Assembly: GCA_036924285.1 (NCBI GenBank)
Contig: JAYKYS010000009.1
Coordinates: forward strand, 18,704,001 to 18,768,000
Length of the DNA stretch: 64,000 nt
Origin: Asterella californica
Taxonomy: Eukaryota; Streptophyta; Marchantiopsida; Marchantiales; Aytoniaceae
Direction: 5' to 3'
Positions within the stretch are counted from its first letter, which is position 1; each line of letters opens with the position of its first letter. Of the stretch, positions 41,371 through 51,147 are shown in pieces. A program made the position numbers and the translations under genes. The notes under the pieces were generated by a model. It ran no database searches. It was not told the origin of the DNA and saw only the letters and a program-made list of their open reading frames with translations.

Positions 41371-42712
41371 TAGCCTAGACCATGTAAGAAGAGATTGTGG
41401 AGAGTTTTCAGATGCATTGAGGAAAGATCTGATCTTCTTCAAAGATGGTAAGATCCATCTGAGAGAGACTGGGATGATGTTGGGAACCAATTTTGGCAAG
41501 GGTGGTATGAAGAGACTTGTGAATGAGATATCAGCATCACATACTGTTTCTCTTGTGAATGCTGCTACATGTGGAGTGAAAGTGGAAATGGAGAGAGAGA
41601 AAGGGACTACTGGGTTGTGGTCTGATGGAGTGCGGTCCGTAGCTAGAACAGAGCTAGATAAGGATGTGCTACGAAGGTTTGGCAACTCAATTCGAGAGAC
41701 TACAGGATGGAATGATCCTGTAGATACTATGTTAGTGCATGCTTATGTTGCAAGAAGTCAGCATGAAGCTGTACTAGAAGAAAAACGCAGGAGAGAGGAT
41801 GCAGGTGAGGCTTCTACAGCCAAACGACCTGCTACAAGAAGTGAAAGGGCTAGACCAGAGGCAAGGCAGGAGACAACACCTACTCGGGAGGAGAATATGG
41901 AGGATCTACCACCTACAACACCAAAGGAGAAAGAGAGAAGCAAGGAGAAGGGTAAGATGCCTGCATACAAACTTCAGTCTGACATTGAGATTGCTACAGA
42001 CTTGAAGCAGGTGTTAGAGAACCGTATCTTGAATGGGAAGGTTGAGTTTACCTTAGGTGAGATTCTTGGGATTGCAAAGCGTGAGTTCCATGAGGTTATC
42101 ATAGATATCATCAAGAGGAAACGTCAGATTTTGGGTGAAGTAGCTACGCTTAATGCTCTAGGGACCAAACTGTCGGATGATGAGGAAGATGAGATTGCTG
42201 GTTATTGCTCTCAAGTATCAGAGGGAAGATCAGATCAGCACGTGAGGTTTGAAGATGAGGTGGAAGCATCGCAGAAGAGCCATTATTCTCATAACCATTG
42301 GGCGAGAGCAACCACAGAGACCTTAGTGAAGCTGGGAGATCTAGAGGAACCTGTGGTGGCATTGATTGATCACGGCTCAGAGATTAATCTGATGTCCAAG
42401 GAGCTGTACAAGCGTGGGAGGTGGCCCATGGACACCGACCATGGATGGCTTATCCGTGCTGCCAACAACCAGCGGGGAGAACTCTATGGTGCTTGTCCCA
42501 ACATCAAGGTAACTGTAGGTGACATCAGTGATGTTCAGAATTTCTTTGTGCAAGACATGTCAACCTATCCTATCATTCTAGGGCAGCCTTACATTACTGC
42601 TGTTAGAATGGAGACACGAGTTATGGATGATGGTTCAGCTTATGCTAGGATACGTAGTAGAGATGGCAAAAGAGTTGTTCAATTTTTGACCGTTGCTACA
42701 GAACATGAGTAG
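41345..42712 (+). CDS. Family B gag end and protease
   Basis: It overlaps gag by 26 bases in another frame. The knuckle reads C-YIW-CDSLDHVRRDC, that is CX3CX4HX4C, one residue too long in the first loop. A charged linker and KLQSDIEIATDLKQVLENRI, conserved in B2 and the 60-kb fragment, follow. The protease has LIDHGSEINLMS (active-site triad D-H-G, residues 342-344), ELYGACPNI and YPIILGQPYI. It ends TEHE-TAG at 42712, whereas B2 continues reading into pol here, so this stop or shift may be damage. 42713-42883 still encodes a short continuation in another frame. Confidence 0.8.
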   Translation: MFICYIWCDSLDHVRRDCGEFSDALRKDLIFFKDGKIHLRETGMMLGTNFGKGGMKRLVNEISASHTVSLVNAATCGVKVEMEREKGTTGLWSDGVRSVARTELDKDVLRRFGNSIRETTGWNDPVDTMLVHAYVARSQHEAVLEEKRRREDAGEASTAKRPATRSERARPEARQETTPTREENMEDLPPTTPKEKERSKEKGKMPAYKLQSDIEIATDLKQVLENRILNGKVEFTLGEILGIAKREFHEVIIDIIKRKRQILGEVATLNALGTKLSDDEEDEIAGYCSQVSEGRSDQHVRFEDEVEASQKSHYSHNHWARATTETLVKLGDLEEPVVALIDHGSEINLMSKELYKRGRWPMDTDHGWLIRAANNQRGELYGACPNIKVTVGDISDVQNFFVQDMSTYPIILGQPYITAVRMETRVMDDGSAYARIRSRDGKRVVQFLTVATEHE

Positions 42713-42883
42713 GAATCGTGATAGCTTGAGAGACCGTCCACTACCTAAGATTACTCAGGAGTTTAGAGAGTCTAGGGGTTTTGGCAGAGTACCATTGAAG
42801 AGCGAGACTTCAACGGTACAGTAGAGATAGGATTCTCGCCTGATCTAGTAGAACAGGAAGCTTTATCCTCTAGCTTCTTAGGA

Positions 42884-45800
42884 TTGACGTCATGTGGATC
42901 AGTGTGTTATAGGAAGGTTGAGAATCTGAAGAGGTTTGAGAGGCAACATGTGAAGTGTGTACAGCAGTCTTTGTGGGACAGTGGAGAGTTAGCAGGAGAT
43001 GAATACATATCTGGAGTGTTTGAAGAGCAGTATTTGGTAGATACTATAGGGGAGTTGAAATCTATAGTAGAAAGTTCTATAGATGATGTAGATAGAGTGG
43101 TGAGAGTGAGCTCCAAGGAGCTTTATGATGTAATTGATAAGTTTATAGATCGGCAAGAGGTGTATGTGGAGACCAAGTACAAGTCAGTGGTAAAGAAAGT
43201 CAAACCAGTGGCTTTGCCTTTACCACTCGATTACAATCAGAAGATGGAGCAAGCTGCACGAGAGTCGACGCTCAGAGGACCGAGAAGAATTGGGCACCAG
43301 TTCACAGAAACAACACTGAAGGAGCTGAGGATTGGAGGTGATGGATTTCTTACTGAGCAAGAGAAGAAGAGCTTTAGGGAGATGCTATCTAGGCATGGTA
43401 AGGCGTTTGCGTTTGAGTCACATGAAATAGGATGTGTAGATCCAAGTGTAGTTGCACCTATGGTAATCTTTACTGTACCGCATGTGCCTTGGAATCTACG
43501 TCCTATCCCTGTGCCTAGAGCTCATCTGCCAAAGCTAATAGACTTGCTCAATGAGAGGATTAGGATGGGTATCTTGGAACCATCTATAGCTCCTTATTAT
43601 AGCAGATGGTTTACTGTTCCGAAGAAGAGTGGAGCTTTGAGATTCATTCAAGATATGCAGCCAGTTAACAAGGTGACTATCAGGAATATGGGTATAGGAC
43701 CTATTGTAGACGAGTTTGCAGAGGCTTTTGCTGGTCGTGCTATCTATTCCATGGGAGACTTATATTCATGTTATGATCAGTTTCAATTATCCTCTGAGAG
43801 TAGAGACTTGACTACAATGAGGACACCTTTGGGGTTACTAAGGATGTGCACCTTGCCGCAAGGTGCTACCAATTTTGTAGCACATATGATGAATGGCATG
43901 AACAAAGTTTTGAGGGACTTCATTCCTGAAAAAACTATGCCATTCCTTGATGATGTGCCGATCAAAGGATGTGCTGAGGAGGAGAAGAATGAGGTAATGG
44001 ATCAGAGGGGGTGCCGTAAGTTTGTTGTAGATCATATAGTTGACTGCGATAAGATATTGAGTCGACTGGAGGAGGTTCATTTGACTTTATCAGGAGCAAA
44101 GTCTGTATTTGGAGAACAAGAGGTGTTGATTGTGGGGCACTTATGTGGATCTTATGATCGGAAATCTTGTCCAAACAAGGTTGATGCCATTCGAAGAATG
44201 AAGGAGACGTGTGGATCGATTACCGAGGTGAGAAGGTTTCTAGGTGCATGTGTGTTTTATCGTATATGGATTCCACACTTTGCACATGTAGCAGATCCAT
44301 TGTACAAGCTGCTGAGGAAGAGGCAAAGATTTCAGTGGCAAGAGGAGCAAAGCGAGTCTATGAGGAAGTTGAAGGATCTTTTGACTTCACCACCAACTCT
44401 ACGGAAGGTAACATATGAGTTGGGCAGATCTGTTATCCTTACTGTTGATACTAGTCCTATTGGCATTGGATGGGCTGTAGGACAAGACGATGAGGATGGA
44501 AATAGATATGTGGTGCATTTTGGTGCTAAGGTGTTAAGTTCACAGCAGAGAGACTACCCTCAGGTCAAAAGAGAGCTATGGGGAGTAGTTACTGCGATGA
44601 AAAGTGATAAGGAATACTTGATAGGAGCACCTGTGGTTGTGGAGACAGATTGTTTACCTCTCTTGGGAATGATCACTAGCTGTACAACTCCAGATATTGC
44701 TATGTTGAGGTGGATAGCATATATCAAGTCCTTGAACCCAGAGTTTAGACATATTGCAGGAAAATACAATCTTGTGGCAGATATGTTATCAAGGGCTAGG
44801 TATAACGGTGAGAAGGAAATGATAGATGACCAGGAGGATGTGGGAACAGAGTTCTATTCTAGTGCTCTTGCTAGAAGAGATAGAAGCTATTTTGCAGCCC
44901 CGTTGGAGTTTTTTGAGGAAACTGTGTATGATGATGAGTGGTTGGATCTTGGGCGCTATTTAAGTTCACTAGAAAAGCAGGAAGGCTGGTCTGATGCAGA
45001 TTTCAAGAGGATCCGTAGAACAGCTTATGGTTACTTTTTACATGGAGGACATCTATGGAAGCGCCCTAAGCTACAAGGAGGTATACCGCAGCGAGTAGTA
45101 TGTGACTTGGAATTGCAGCAGAAGCTGATCAAGGAGTTTCATGAGAGTTTATGGGCTGGTCATAGAGGAGTTTGGGCTACATTTGCCAAGATGAAGGAGA
45201 AGTATTGGTGGAAGGGTATGTATAAGGATGTAGTACAGTTTGTTTCATCCTATATACCCTGCCAGATGTACTCCAATGTACGCCATCGTGATGGATTGCA
45301 TCCTACTTATCCTTTAGCCATTCATTATAAATGGGTAGTTGATCTGGTAACTATGCCATTTGGACTTGGACAAATGAGGTATCTAGTCTTGGCTAGAGAA
45401 GATCTATCTAACCAAGTCGAAGGCCGTGCTTTGAGGACGAAGACCATTGCTAGTGTCTGCCGTTTTCTACTTGAAGATGTTATTTGTAGGTATGGGTGTG
45501 TGGGAAAGATCACTGCAGATAGGGGTGAGCTGGATGCACAAGAAGCAGTTGAGTTCTTCAAGCGATTGGGAATCAAGTTGGCGTTAACCACTGCTTACAA
45601 TCCTGAAGGGAATGGCAAGAGCGAAAGAGGTCATCCGCCAATCATCAAAGCTTTGGTGAAAGCTTGCAAGGGTAAGATCCGTGAATGGCCTAGACTGCTA
45701 CCATTTGCTTTGTGGGCAGATCGTACAACTCATAGTACCGTTACAGGTTACATGCCAGTAGAGTTGATACTAGGGCAAAAACCTGTGATGTCGATTGAGG

Positions 45801-45961
45801 AGGTTGTGCCTACTTGGAATGTTTTACCATGGGAAGATGGTAGAAGTACGGAGGATCTTCTTGCATTAAGGATCCAACAGTTAGAACGAAGACCTGAGGA
45901 TGTTGCCAAAGCTGTGGAAAGGTTAAAGACTGCTAGAGAGAGAAACAAAGGCAGATTTGAT
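42884..45961 (+). CDS. Family B pol: RT, RNase H, integrase (interrupted by LINE)
   Basis: There is no clear ATG; the frame opens after 42883 and is probably made as part of a polyprotein. RT: WFTVPKKSGALRFIQDMQ, YSMGDLYSCYDQ (first Asp), FLDDVPIKG (FLDD box). RNase H: LTVDTSPIGIGWAVGQ, YPQVKRELWG, ETDCLPLLG, VADMLSRA. Integrase: H-H finger (HESLWAGHRG) with first finger Cys replaced by Tyr (SSYIPCQMYS), core VVDLV, ITADRG and NGKSERG (D-D-E), FALWADRTTHSTVTGYMP. The frame ends where the LINE entered, at NKGRFD; the C-terminus lies beyond the LINE at 50786-51035. All catalytic acidic residues are present. Confidence 0.9.
45944..45961 (+). repeat. LINE target-site duplication, left copy
   Basis: AACAAAGGCAGATTTGAT occurs here and again at 50768-50785, 18 of 18 identical. 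The sequence encodes NKGRFD of the B integrase. Confidence 0.92.
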
Positions 45962-46212
45962 TTTTATTTGATTTTTATTTTTTTATTTATTTTTTTTTAA
46001 GGAAAGAGCGGCGGTACGCTCGATTTAACTTTATTAGAGACGGGGGTAAAAACCCTTGGACTCCACACCCGAGTCCCAGGTCTGAATACAACTCCTGTCA
46101 GCGTTCACCTTCGAGATGAGGCTAACGCCGTAGGTGCTACGCACACTATCCTCTAACTTGGTGCTTCTATCCCGGTACACTAACCTAGTCGAGTTCGCAG
46201 AGTGCGTCTTCA

Positions 46213-47313
46213 TCAGGGTCGTGAACCCGCCGAAAGTCTTGCTAGCCCTGGCAGCGCTCTTTCTCGTCCTATCCTCGAAACTATCGATCGGACACTTGCT
46301 GCTGGGCACGTCGGTGAAGCCTCTATCATCTTTTCTACTGGCAAGCCTAGCGAGCGTTTTTTCCCTATCGTTGCTCGTGACTTGAAGAGACGAGTCCCTT
46401 TTACCGTGCTGCCGTTTAGACGTACTCCTGATCTTGCTTTGGGGAATACTGTTAAAAGTATTCCCCAAGCGAAAGTAGGGAAACCTTCTCTCGACTCATT
46501 CATACAGTGAATGCGATGGAGGAGCTTGATCGGAGCGGGAATGGCCGCGCTGCTACTTCCCTTCCCGATCCATTGCGTTGGGGGGAGGGAGATTCTTCTC
46601 GAAGACCTGTTGTCCTTCTTTTGACAAAGGCTAAATCTGTTGCCCGCCTCTCTCTTTCTCCGTCGTTTCCTCCTTTTGCTGCGACTCGTGGACGACCTGC
46701 GGAGACCTTTGGTTGCGCTTTTGGTGATGATGGTGACATGATTAGTCTCGCCAGTCGTCCTTAAGTCGTCCGAATGTAGCTTGTGGTTCTGACGTGACGT
46801 TATTTCTGTGGAGGTCTTGCAGCAGGGCTTCGACAGGAGGGTGGGCTCATGAGTCTGGTAATATTCGTATGTTTCCTCCTCGAGATCCCCAGTCCCTCTG
46901 GTAGAGATGAGGATCATCTGCTTGTTGTTCTGACCTGATCCGGGCCCACTTCTCTTCCGTGACTCTCTCTCCATACTCATTTCCTCTTTGGTCTCGATGT
47001 GATAAGCTGGTGAGCACTCCACATGAATCCCCTTGCTGCCTTCGGGATCAGAGCCCTGCTGCTGGGCCCCATCACCAGGATTGAAAATCCTATCCCCTTC
47101 GGATCTCGTACACCAGGTGGTGGGGTCCCGAAATCTGCTGCTTCTCTTTGGGGTCCCCTTCGAGGTCACGGAACCACAATCGGTATTCCACGGCCACTGC
47201 TCTCTTATTTTACAAGGGCAGCTTCTCTTCATGTACGGTCTCCTGCGTAGCTTCGTCGGGAGGTAACTCTGAGCAAAAGGAGACTGGTTGATCTCGTTGT
47301 CCTTTTTAGCCAT
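46213..47313 (-). CDS. LINE 3' ORF (366 aa), Arg/Ser-rich, unknown
   Basis: The ATG at 47311-47313 overlaps the ORF2 stop (ATGGCTAA holds both the start and the TAA). The frame is open for 366 codons, is Arg/Ser/Thr-rich and has a very basic run (SKRRKRRRKRE). L1 LINEs usually have no such ORF. Against it: the composition is low in hydrophobic residues and overlapping frames on both strands (46034-46468 minus; 46202-46510 and 46507-46764 plus) are also open, so chance in a stop-poor sequence is possible. Confidence 0.3.
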   Translation of the reverse strand: MAKKDNEINQSPFAQSYLPTKLRRRPYMKRSCPCKIREQWPWNTDCGSVTSKGTPKRSSRFRDPTTWCTRSEGDRIFNPGDGAQQQGSDPEGSKGIHVECSPAYHIETKEEMSMERESRKRSGPGSGQNNKQMILISTRGTGDLEEETYEYYQTHEPTLLSKPCCKTSTEITSRQNHKLHSDDLRTTGETNHVTIITKSATKGLRRSSTSRSKRRKRRRKREAGNRFSLCQKKDNRSSRRISLPPTQWIGKGSSSAAIPAPIKLLHRIHCMNESREGFPTFAWGILLTVFPKARSGVRLNGSTVKGTRLFKSRATIGKKRSLGLPVEKMIEASPTCPAASVRSIVSRIGRERALPGLARLSAGSRP

Positions 47314-50300
47314 TAGCTCTTTGTTCTTCTCGTGATTCTCTGTCCTCCCTTGGATTTAGGTACTGTTGTATCTGCGTGATAGTCTTCATGGCCCTACCCC
47401 AAGCTCGACGTCGGACCTCGCTAGCATCATCCCTTAAATCCGCCCAGGCCATCTTGACCACCTCCGTCACTATCCTCATTGCTGGTCGGTCGGAGCTTAC
47501 ATTTCTGAAGACCTTTTCCGCCCTTTCCGCCCATGCCACCCGAGTTTGTTCAATGGTTAGCATCAGCAGGGCAGGGTTGACCGCACGAACTTTTACCGCC
47601 TTGTCTATGGTGCTAAGCAGGCTCTCGTCTCCGCTGTAATCTATACCGAAATCACAATTACTTGGATTTAGCCTCAGCCACCTTCTCTTCACTATATTAC
47701 AGTCCCATAGGAGGTGCTCTAGTGTTTCTTCCTCTCTCTCGCATCTTGGACAGAGACCTGTGCCTTTACTCATTTGTGCCGCTCTTCTGTTGGTGAAGAA
47801 ACCTCTATTTAGAACCCTCCAGAGCCAGAGATTATTTCTATGAAGACCTCCCTTTCCCCAAACTCCTTGCCACCTTCGCTTCCATATCTCTGTAGATTCT
47901 GTGACTCCCCATCTGCTACTTATAGGTGAGGTTGTGAGAGCTTCCTTCGGCAGTAAGTCTTTCCAAGTTTTGAAGCTTAGATCCCAGCCTTTCAGTAATG
48001 CGTCACCATTTTCCCAGCCCCAGTTCGTGCTTTCCTGCAGACTGTTATTGGTCAACACTACCTCTCCTCCCCATCTCACCAGGGCTTGCAAAGCTGTGGG
48101 TCTCCTATCCTCCTCTCTAGCCGGTGCGTCTCCTAAATGGCAGTTACCTAGACCCTGAATTAGGTCCAAGTTTTTTATATCTCTTAGAGTCGTCAGCTTT
48201 AGCCTTCTTGCCTCTTTCTTCGCCTCCGCTTTCACTTGATTGGTGATCTTGGCGTGTATCTGCCACAGTTGAAGAGTCTTCTGTGTACTTAGGTCTTCAC
48301 TGAGGGCCAGAGGGTTTCCCGAGAGTGTAAGTTTCGGAAAAACCAGTTTCCACCCCTTTAGGAGCGAGTTCAGTGTCGGGAGGAACTTACATTGTAGGTT
48401 GGGAGCTAAAAGTAAGCCCTCTTCCGGTGTCCAGTCCTTTCGCTGGTTTCTGTGAACGCTTTTCTCCAAAGCGGCTTTAATACCCCACCTCGCGATGCTT
48501 TTCCACTCCTGGTTGCCTCCTTGCAGAAGCTTGCCCAGGTACTTTAGTTGGAGGGCGAGAGCGACCTTGGAGAAGGGGATGATCCCTAAACCCCCATCTT
48601 CTTTGCTTTTTGTGATGGTACTCCAAGCAACTAGGGCCGTTTTGTTGTTACCCTCTTCGTTTCTACCCCATAGGAAGGCCCTGCAGACCCCTTCCATTTT
48701 TCTGTAGCCTTCCGGAGTACCATTTAGGCATGTGAGTTGGTAAGCAGGTATGTTTCTAAGTACATGTTGTAGGAGGATAACTCTACTGGGCCACGAGAGT
48801 AGTCTATTAGACCAATGTTGGAGTTTCTTTTGTATTTTTTCTACCAGGGACTCCACCACTTGGCCTTCTTTCAGTCCAACGCCTATTGACACCCCCAAGT
48901 ATCTGAAAATCTGCCCTGGTCTAGCGATTAAGCATCCCGTCTCTTCCAGCCACGGTGGGATAGCATTCATTCCCAACGGTACCACCAAGGACTTCCTCAG
49001 GTTTAGAGCTGCCCCTGAGATCTCTTCGTACTTTCCTATTACATCTTGACATTCGAGAAAGCAGTCCTTAGTAGCGTTTATCATTAGACCGGTATCGTCA
49101 GCAAAGAGTTGGTGCAACAGAGTCTTATCGTCACTTACTTGGATGCCTTGGACCCTCCCTTCGCTCTGTGCCTCTTTCAGTAGGTTCATGAGTGGCTGTG
49201 TGGCGATGGCAAACAAGTAAGGTGCAACTGGGCACCCTTGTCTGACCCCTCGGCCCAGGTAGATCTGCTCCGTGAATGCTCCGTTAATGTGTACTTTGGA
49301 TGTCCCTCCCAGAGACAGTCCCTTCAACAGCCTAATGAAGTGACTGCTGAACTTCATGTGTTCCATCGTAGCCCACAGATACTCATGGGAAACTCTGTCA
49401 TAGGCTTTCATGAAGTCAATCTTGAAAAATAGAGCTTGTTGACCTGTGGCCTCCGCTTTTTCCTGCGCCATCTTGAAGCTGAGGATGTTATCGAAAATAT
49501 CACGTCCTTGTATGAAGCATGTCTGTTGTTCGTCGACTACTGACCCCACCACCTTCTTCAGTCTTTCAGCTAACAGCTTGCTCAAGATCTTGTAGGTAGC
49601 GGTAAGCAGGGATATTGGGCGCCAGTTACCTAGGTCAGCCTTATTCCCCCCCTTCAAGATTAGCTTGATCACCCCTTGAAGGATCTTTTCGTCAGTCATT
49701 CCGCTTCTCCAGAAAGCCTGCACCATATCTGTGCAATCTGCATGGATGAAGGGCCAGCAGGCTTGAAGCATTTCGTAGGTTACTCCGTCAGCGCCCGGGG
49801 ACTTCTCTTTGGGGAAGTTCATAATGATCTCTTCAATCTCCTCCGCCGACGGGAGAACCTGCAGTTGATTATTTTCCTCCTCCGTGACGAATTTCGAGGT
49901 GAGATTTAAGATCCGTTCCCTTTGCTCTGAGCACTCTGTTGTCTTCTCATCTTCCTTGAACAGACTCGAGTAAAAGCTATGAATTCTGTGCATTATCTCA
50001 TAGTGGTCCTCTGTTGTATCTCCTCCTTCTAGGACAATCATTTTTATTTCTTCTCTGCAGTGTTTAGCTTTCAACTGTGCAAAGAAGTACCTAGAAGGCG
50101 CATCCCCTTCCTTGAGCCACCTGATCCGGCTTCTCTTCCTCCACAAGCTGGCATCTTGGTGTTCCCTCTTCCTGAGGTTGCATTCCGCTTCCCTTAGCTC
50201 TAGCTGTAGAGTTTCCGAGTGATCGTTCTCCGCTCTGATCCTTAACCTCGTTAGTTCCTCTTCCATTTTTGCCCTCGGTTGTGTCTTGCTTGCCCTTTCC

Positions 50301-50767
50301 TTTTTTTCTTTTATCAAAGTTCTTCTTACTCTTCCCCACGCCAATGCCCATCTCACCCTTGCGTCCCTCTGGCCTGGAGGGTGGTTTTTCCACGCATCCA
50401 TCACCGCTCTCCAGACATTAGAGTCCTGAAGGGAGGTGGCATCCATTTTGAAGTACGACGACTTCCTTATCAGGGAAGGGATGGCGTCCTGCTTCAGCTT
50501 TAGCTCCATTATAACCGGTACATGGTCGGATAGGGTCTGTCTACCGTCGTGGAACAGCCTGGTAACTGCTTCACACCATTCCGCCCTATCATTTAGATAA
50601 ATTCTATCTAGCCTTGCTTGGTCCAGACGGAGTCCAGTCCTTACTTGCCTTGTGTAGGTAGGCCCTTCCCTCGCCACCGCACAGAAATAGGAGTCGACCA
50701 GGTCAGTTTGGAGAAGAGTGTTGCGCCACAATCTGAGTTCGCTCCCATGAAGGAGTGGAGAGGGACC
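47306..50767 (-). CDS. LINE ORF2: endonuclease end, RT, zinc-knuckle-like domain
   Basis: Open without interruption. The reading frame runs on into the B flank up to 50809, but those first codons are target sequence, so the element-encoded part starts at 50767. Order: C-terminal part of the endonuclease (ARLDRIYLND, SDHVPVIMEL), charged linker, RT with NWRPISLLTATYKILSKLLA, FFKIDFMKAYDRVSH, GVRQGCPVAPYLFA, LFADDTG (FADD at 49094-49105) and LNLRKS, thumb region, then the RVT zinc-binding domain (NNLWLWRVLNRGFFTNRRA, CPRCEREEETLEHLLWDC). No RNase H domain follows. Because the 5' end is missing, the element cannot be autonomous. Confidence 0.92.
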   Translation of the reverse strand, partial: GPSPLLHGSELRLWRNTLLQTDLVDSYFCAVAREGPTYTRQVRTGLRLDQARLDRIYLNDRAEWCEAVTRLFHDGRQTLSDHVPVIMELKLKQDAIPSLIRKSSYFKMDATSLQDSNVWRAVMDAWKNHPPGQRDARVRWALAWGRVRRTLIKEKKERASKTQPRAKMEEELTRLRIRAENDHSETLQLELREAECNLRKREHQDASLWRKRSRIRWLKEGDAPSRYFFAQLKAKHCREEIKMIVLEGGDTTEDHYEIMHRIHSFYSSLFKEDEKTTECSEQRERILNLTSKFVTEEENNQLQVLPSAEEIEEIIMNFPKEKSPGADGVTYEMLQACWPFIHADCTDMVQAFWRSGMTDEKILQGVIKLILKGGNKADLGNWRPISLLTATYKILSKLLAERLKKVVGSVVDEQQTCFIQGRDIFDNILSFKMAQEKAEATGQQALFFKIDFMKAYDRVSHEYLWATMEHMKFSSHFIRLLKGLSLGGTSKVHINGAFTEQIYLGRGVRQGCPVAPYLFAIATQPLMNLLKEAQSEGRVQGIQVSDDKTLLHQLFADDTGLMINATKDCFLECQDVIGKYEEISGAALNLRKSLVVPLGMNAIPPWLEETGCLIARPGQIFRYLGVSIGVGLKEGQVVESLVEKIQKKLQHWSNRLLSWPSRVILLQHVLRNIPAYQLTCLNGTPEGYRKMEGVCRAFLWGRNEEGNNKTALVAWSTITKSKEDGGLGIIPFSKVALALQLKYLGKLLQGGNQEWKSIARWGIKAALEKSVHRNQRKDWTPEEGLLLAPNLQCKFLPTLNSLLKGWKLVFPKLTLSGNPLALSEDLSTQKTLQLWQIHAKITNQVKAEAKKEARRLKLTTLRDIKNLDLIQGLGNCHLGDAPAREEDRRPTALQALVRWGGEVVLTNNSLQESTNWGWENGDALLKGWDLSFKTWKDLLPKEALTTSPISSRWGVTESTEIWKRRWQGVWGKGGLHRNNLWLWRVLNRGFFTNRRAAQMSKGTGLCPRCEREEETLEHLLWDCNIVKRRWLRLNPSNCDFGIDYSGDESLLSTIDKAVKVRAVNPALLMLTIEQTRVAWAERAEKVFRNVSSDRPAMRIVTEVVKMAWADLRDDASEVRRRAWGRAMKTITQIQQYLNPREDRESREEQRANG

Positions 50768-50785
50768 AACAAAGGCAGATTTGAT
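50768..50785 (+). repeat. LINE target-site duplication, right copy
   Basis: Identical to 45944-45961. It begins directly after the 5'-truncated end of the LINE. Confidence 0.92.
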
Positions 50786-51035
50786 AGAACGCCATAGATT
50801 ACGACCCAAACCAGTTAAGGAAGGTGATTGGGTGTTAGTCTATGATAGTAGTCTTGATAATCAACATAGCGCTATCAGAAAGTTTTCCAAGAGATGGTTC
50901 GGACCTTATGTGGTGTTAGAAGTTTATGATAATGCCACATACTCTTTGAGAGAGTTAGATGGTGCAGTGCTCAAGATACCAGTCGCAGGGAAGAGAATCA
51001 AGCTCTTTAGACCAGAACATTGCAGAGCTTACTGA
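50786..51035 (+). pseudogene. Family B integrase C-terminal domain, frameshifted
   Basis: KPVKEGDWVLVYDSSLDNQH, IRKFSKRWFGPYVV and ATYSLRELDG match B3 and the general GPF/Y-type integrase C-terminus. Relative to the frame carried across the LINE (NKGRFD-RT), the useful frame is shifted. ACGCCATAG would need one base fewer to continue as R-T-H-R, so there is a single-base insertion near 50793. It ends at 51035. Confidence 0.7.
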
Positions 51036-51135
51036 GGATGAAGCTGAAGACTCAATGGAGGTTGAAGATGAATTTGAAGCTGAAGCTGAAGAGTCTTGAT
51101 CTGGATGTGGCACATACCGGAGGATGTGCAGGTTC

Positions 51136-51147
51136 AGAGGGGGTGGA
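51136..51147 (+). other. B1 polypurine tract
   Basis: CAGAGGGGGTGGA precedes the 3' LTR start TGTCGCGC. Confidence 0.75.

Larger units (their letters stand above)
45962..50767 (-). mobile_element. 5'-truncated L1-type LINE
   Basis: 4806 bp bounded by an 18-bp target duplication. On the minus strand it starts inside the endonuclease domain (no ORF1), has an open ORF2 and a 1.3-kb 3' region, and ends in an irregular A-rich tail (AAAAAAAATAAATAAAAAAA type, 45962-46000). Tail, long target duplication and 5' truncation are hallmarks of target-primed reverse transcription. Confidence 0.93.

Noticed and set aside
46134..46764. Plus-strand ORFs antisense to the LINE 3' region, some with protein-like composition
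   Set aside because: The LINE tail and target duplication place the whole segment in a minus-strand insertion. The ORFs are short and in different frames. I keep them only as a caution against the minus-strand 366-codon ORF.
50768..50809. First 14 codons of the long LINE ORF as a native start
   Set aside because: These codons lie in the target duplication and B integrase sequence, so the open frame there is fortuitous read-in.
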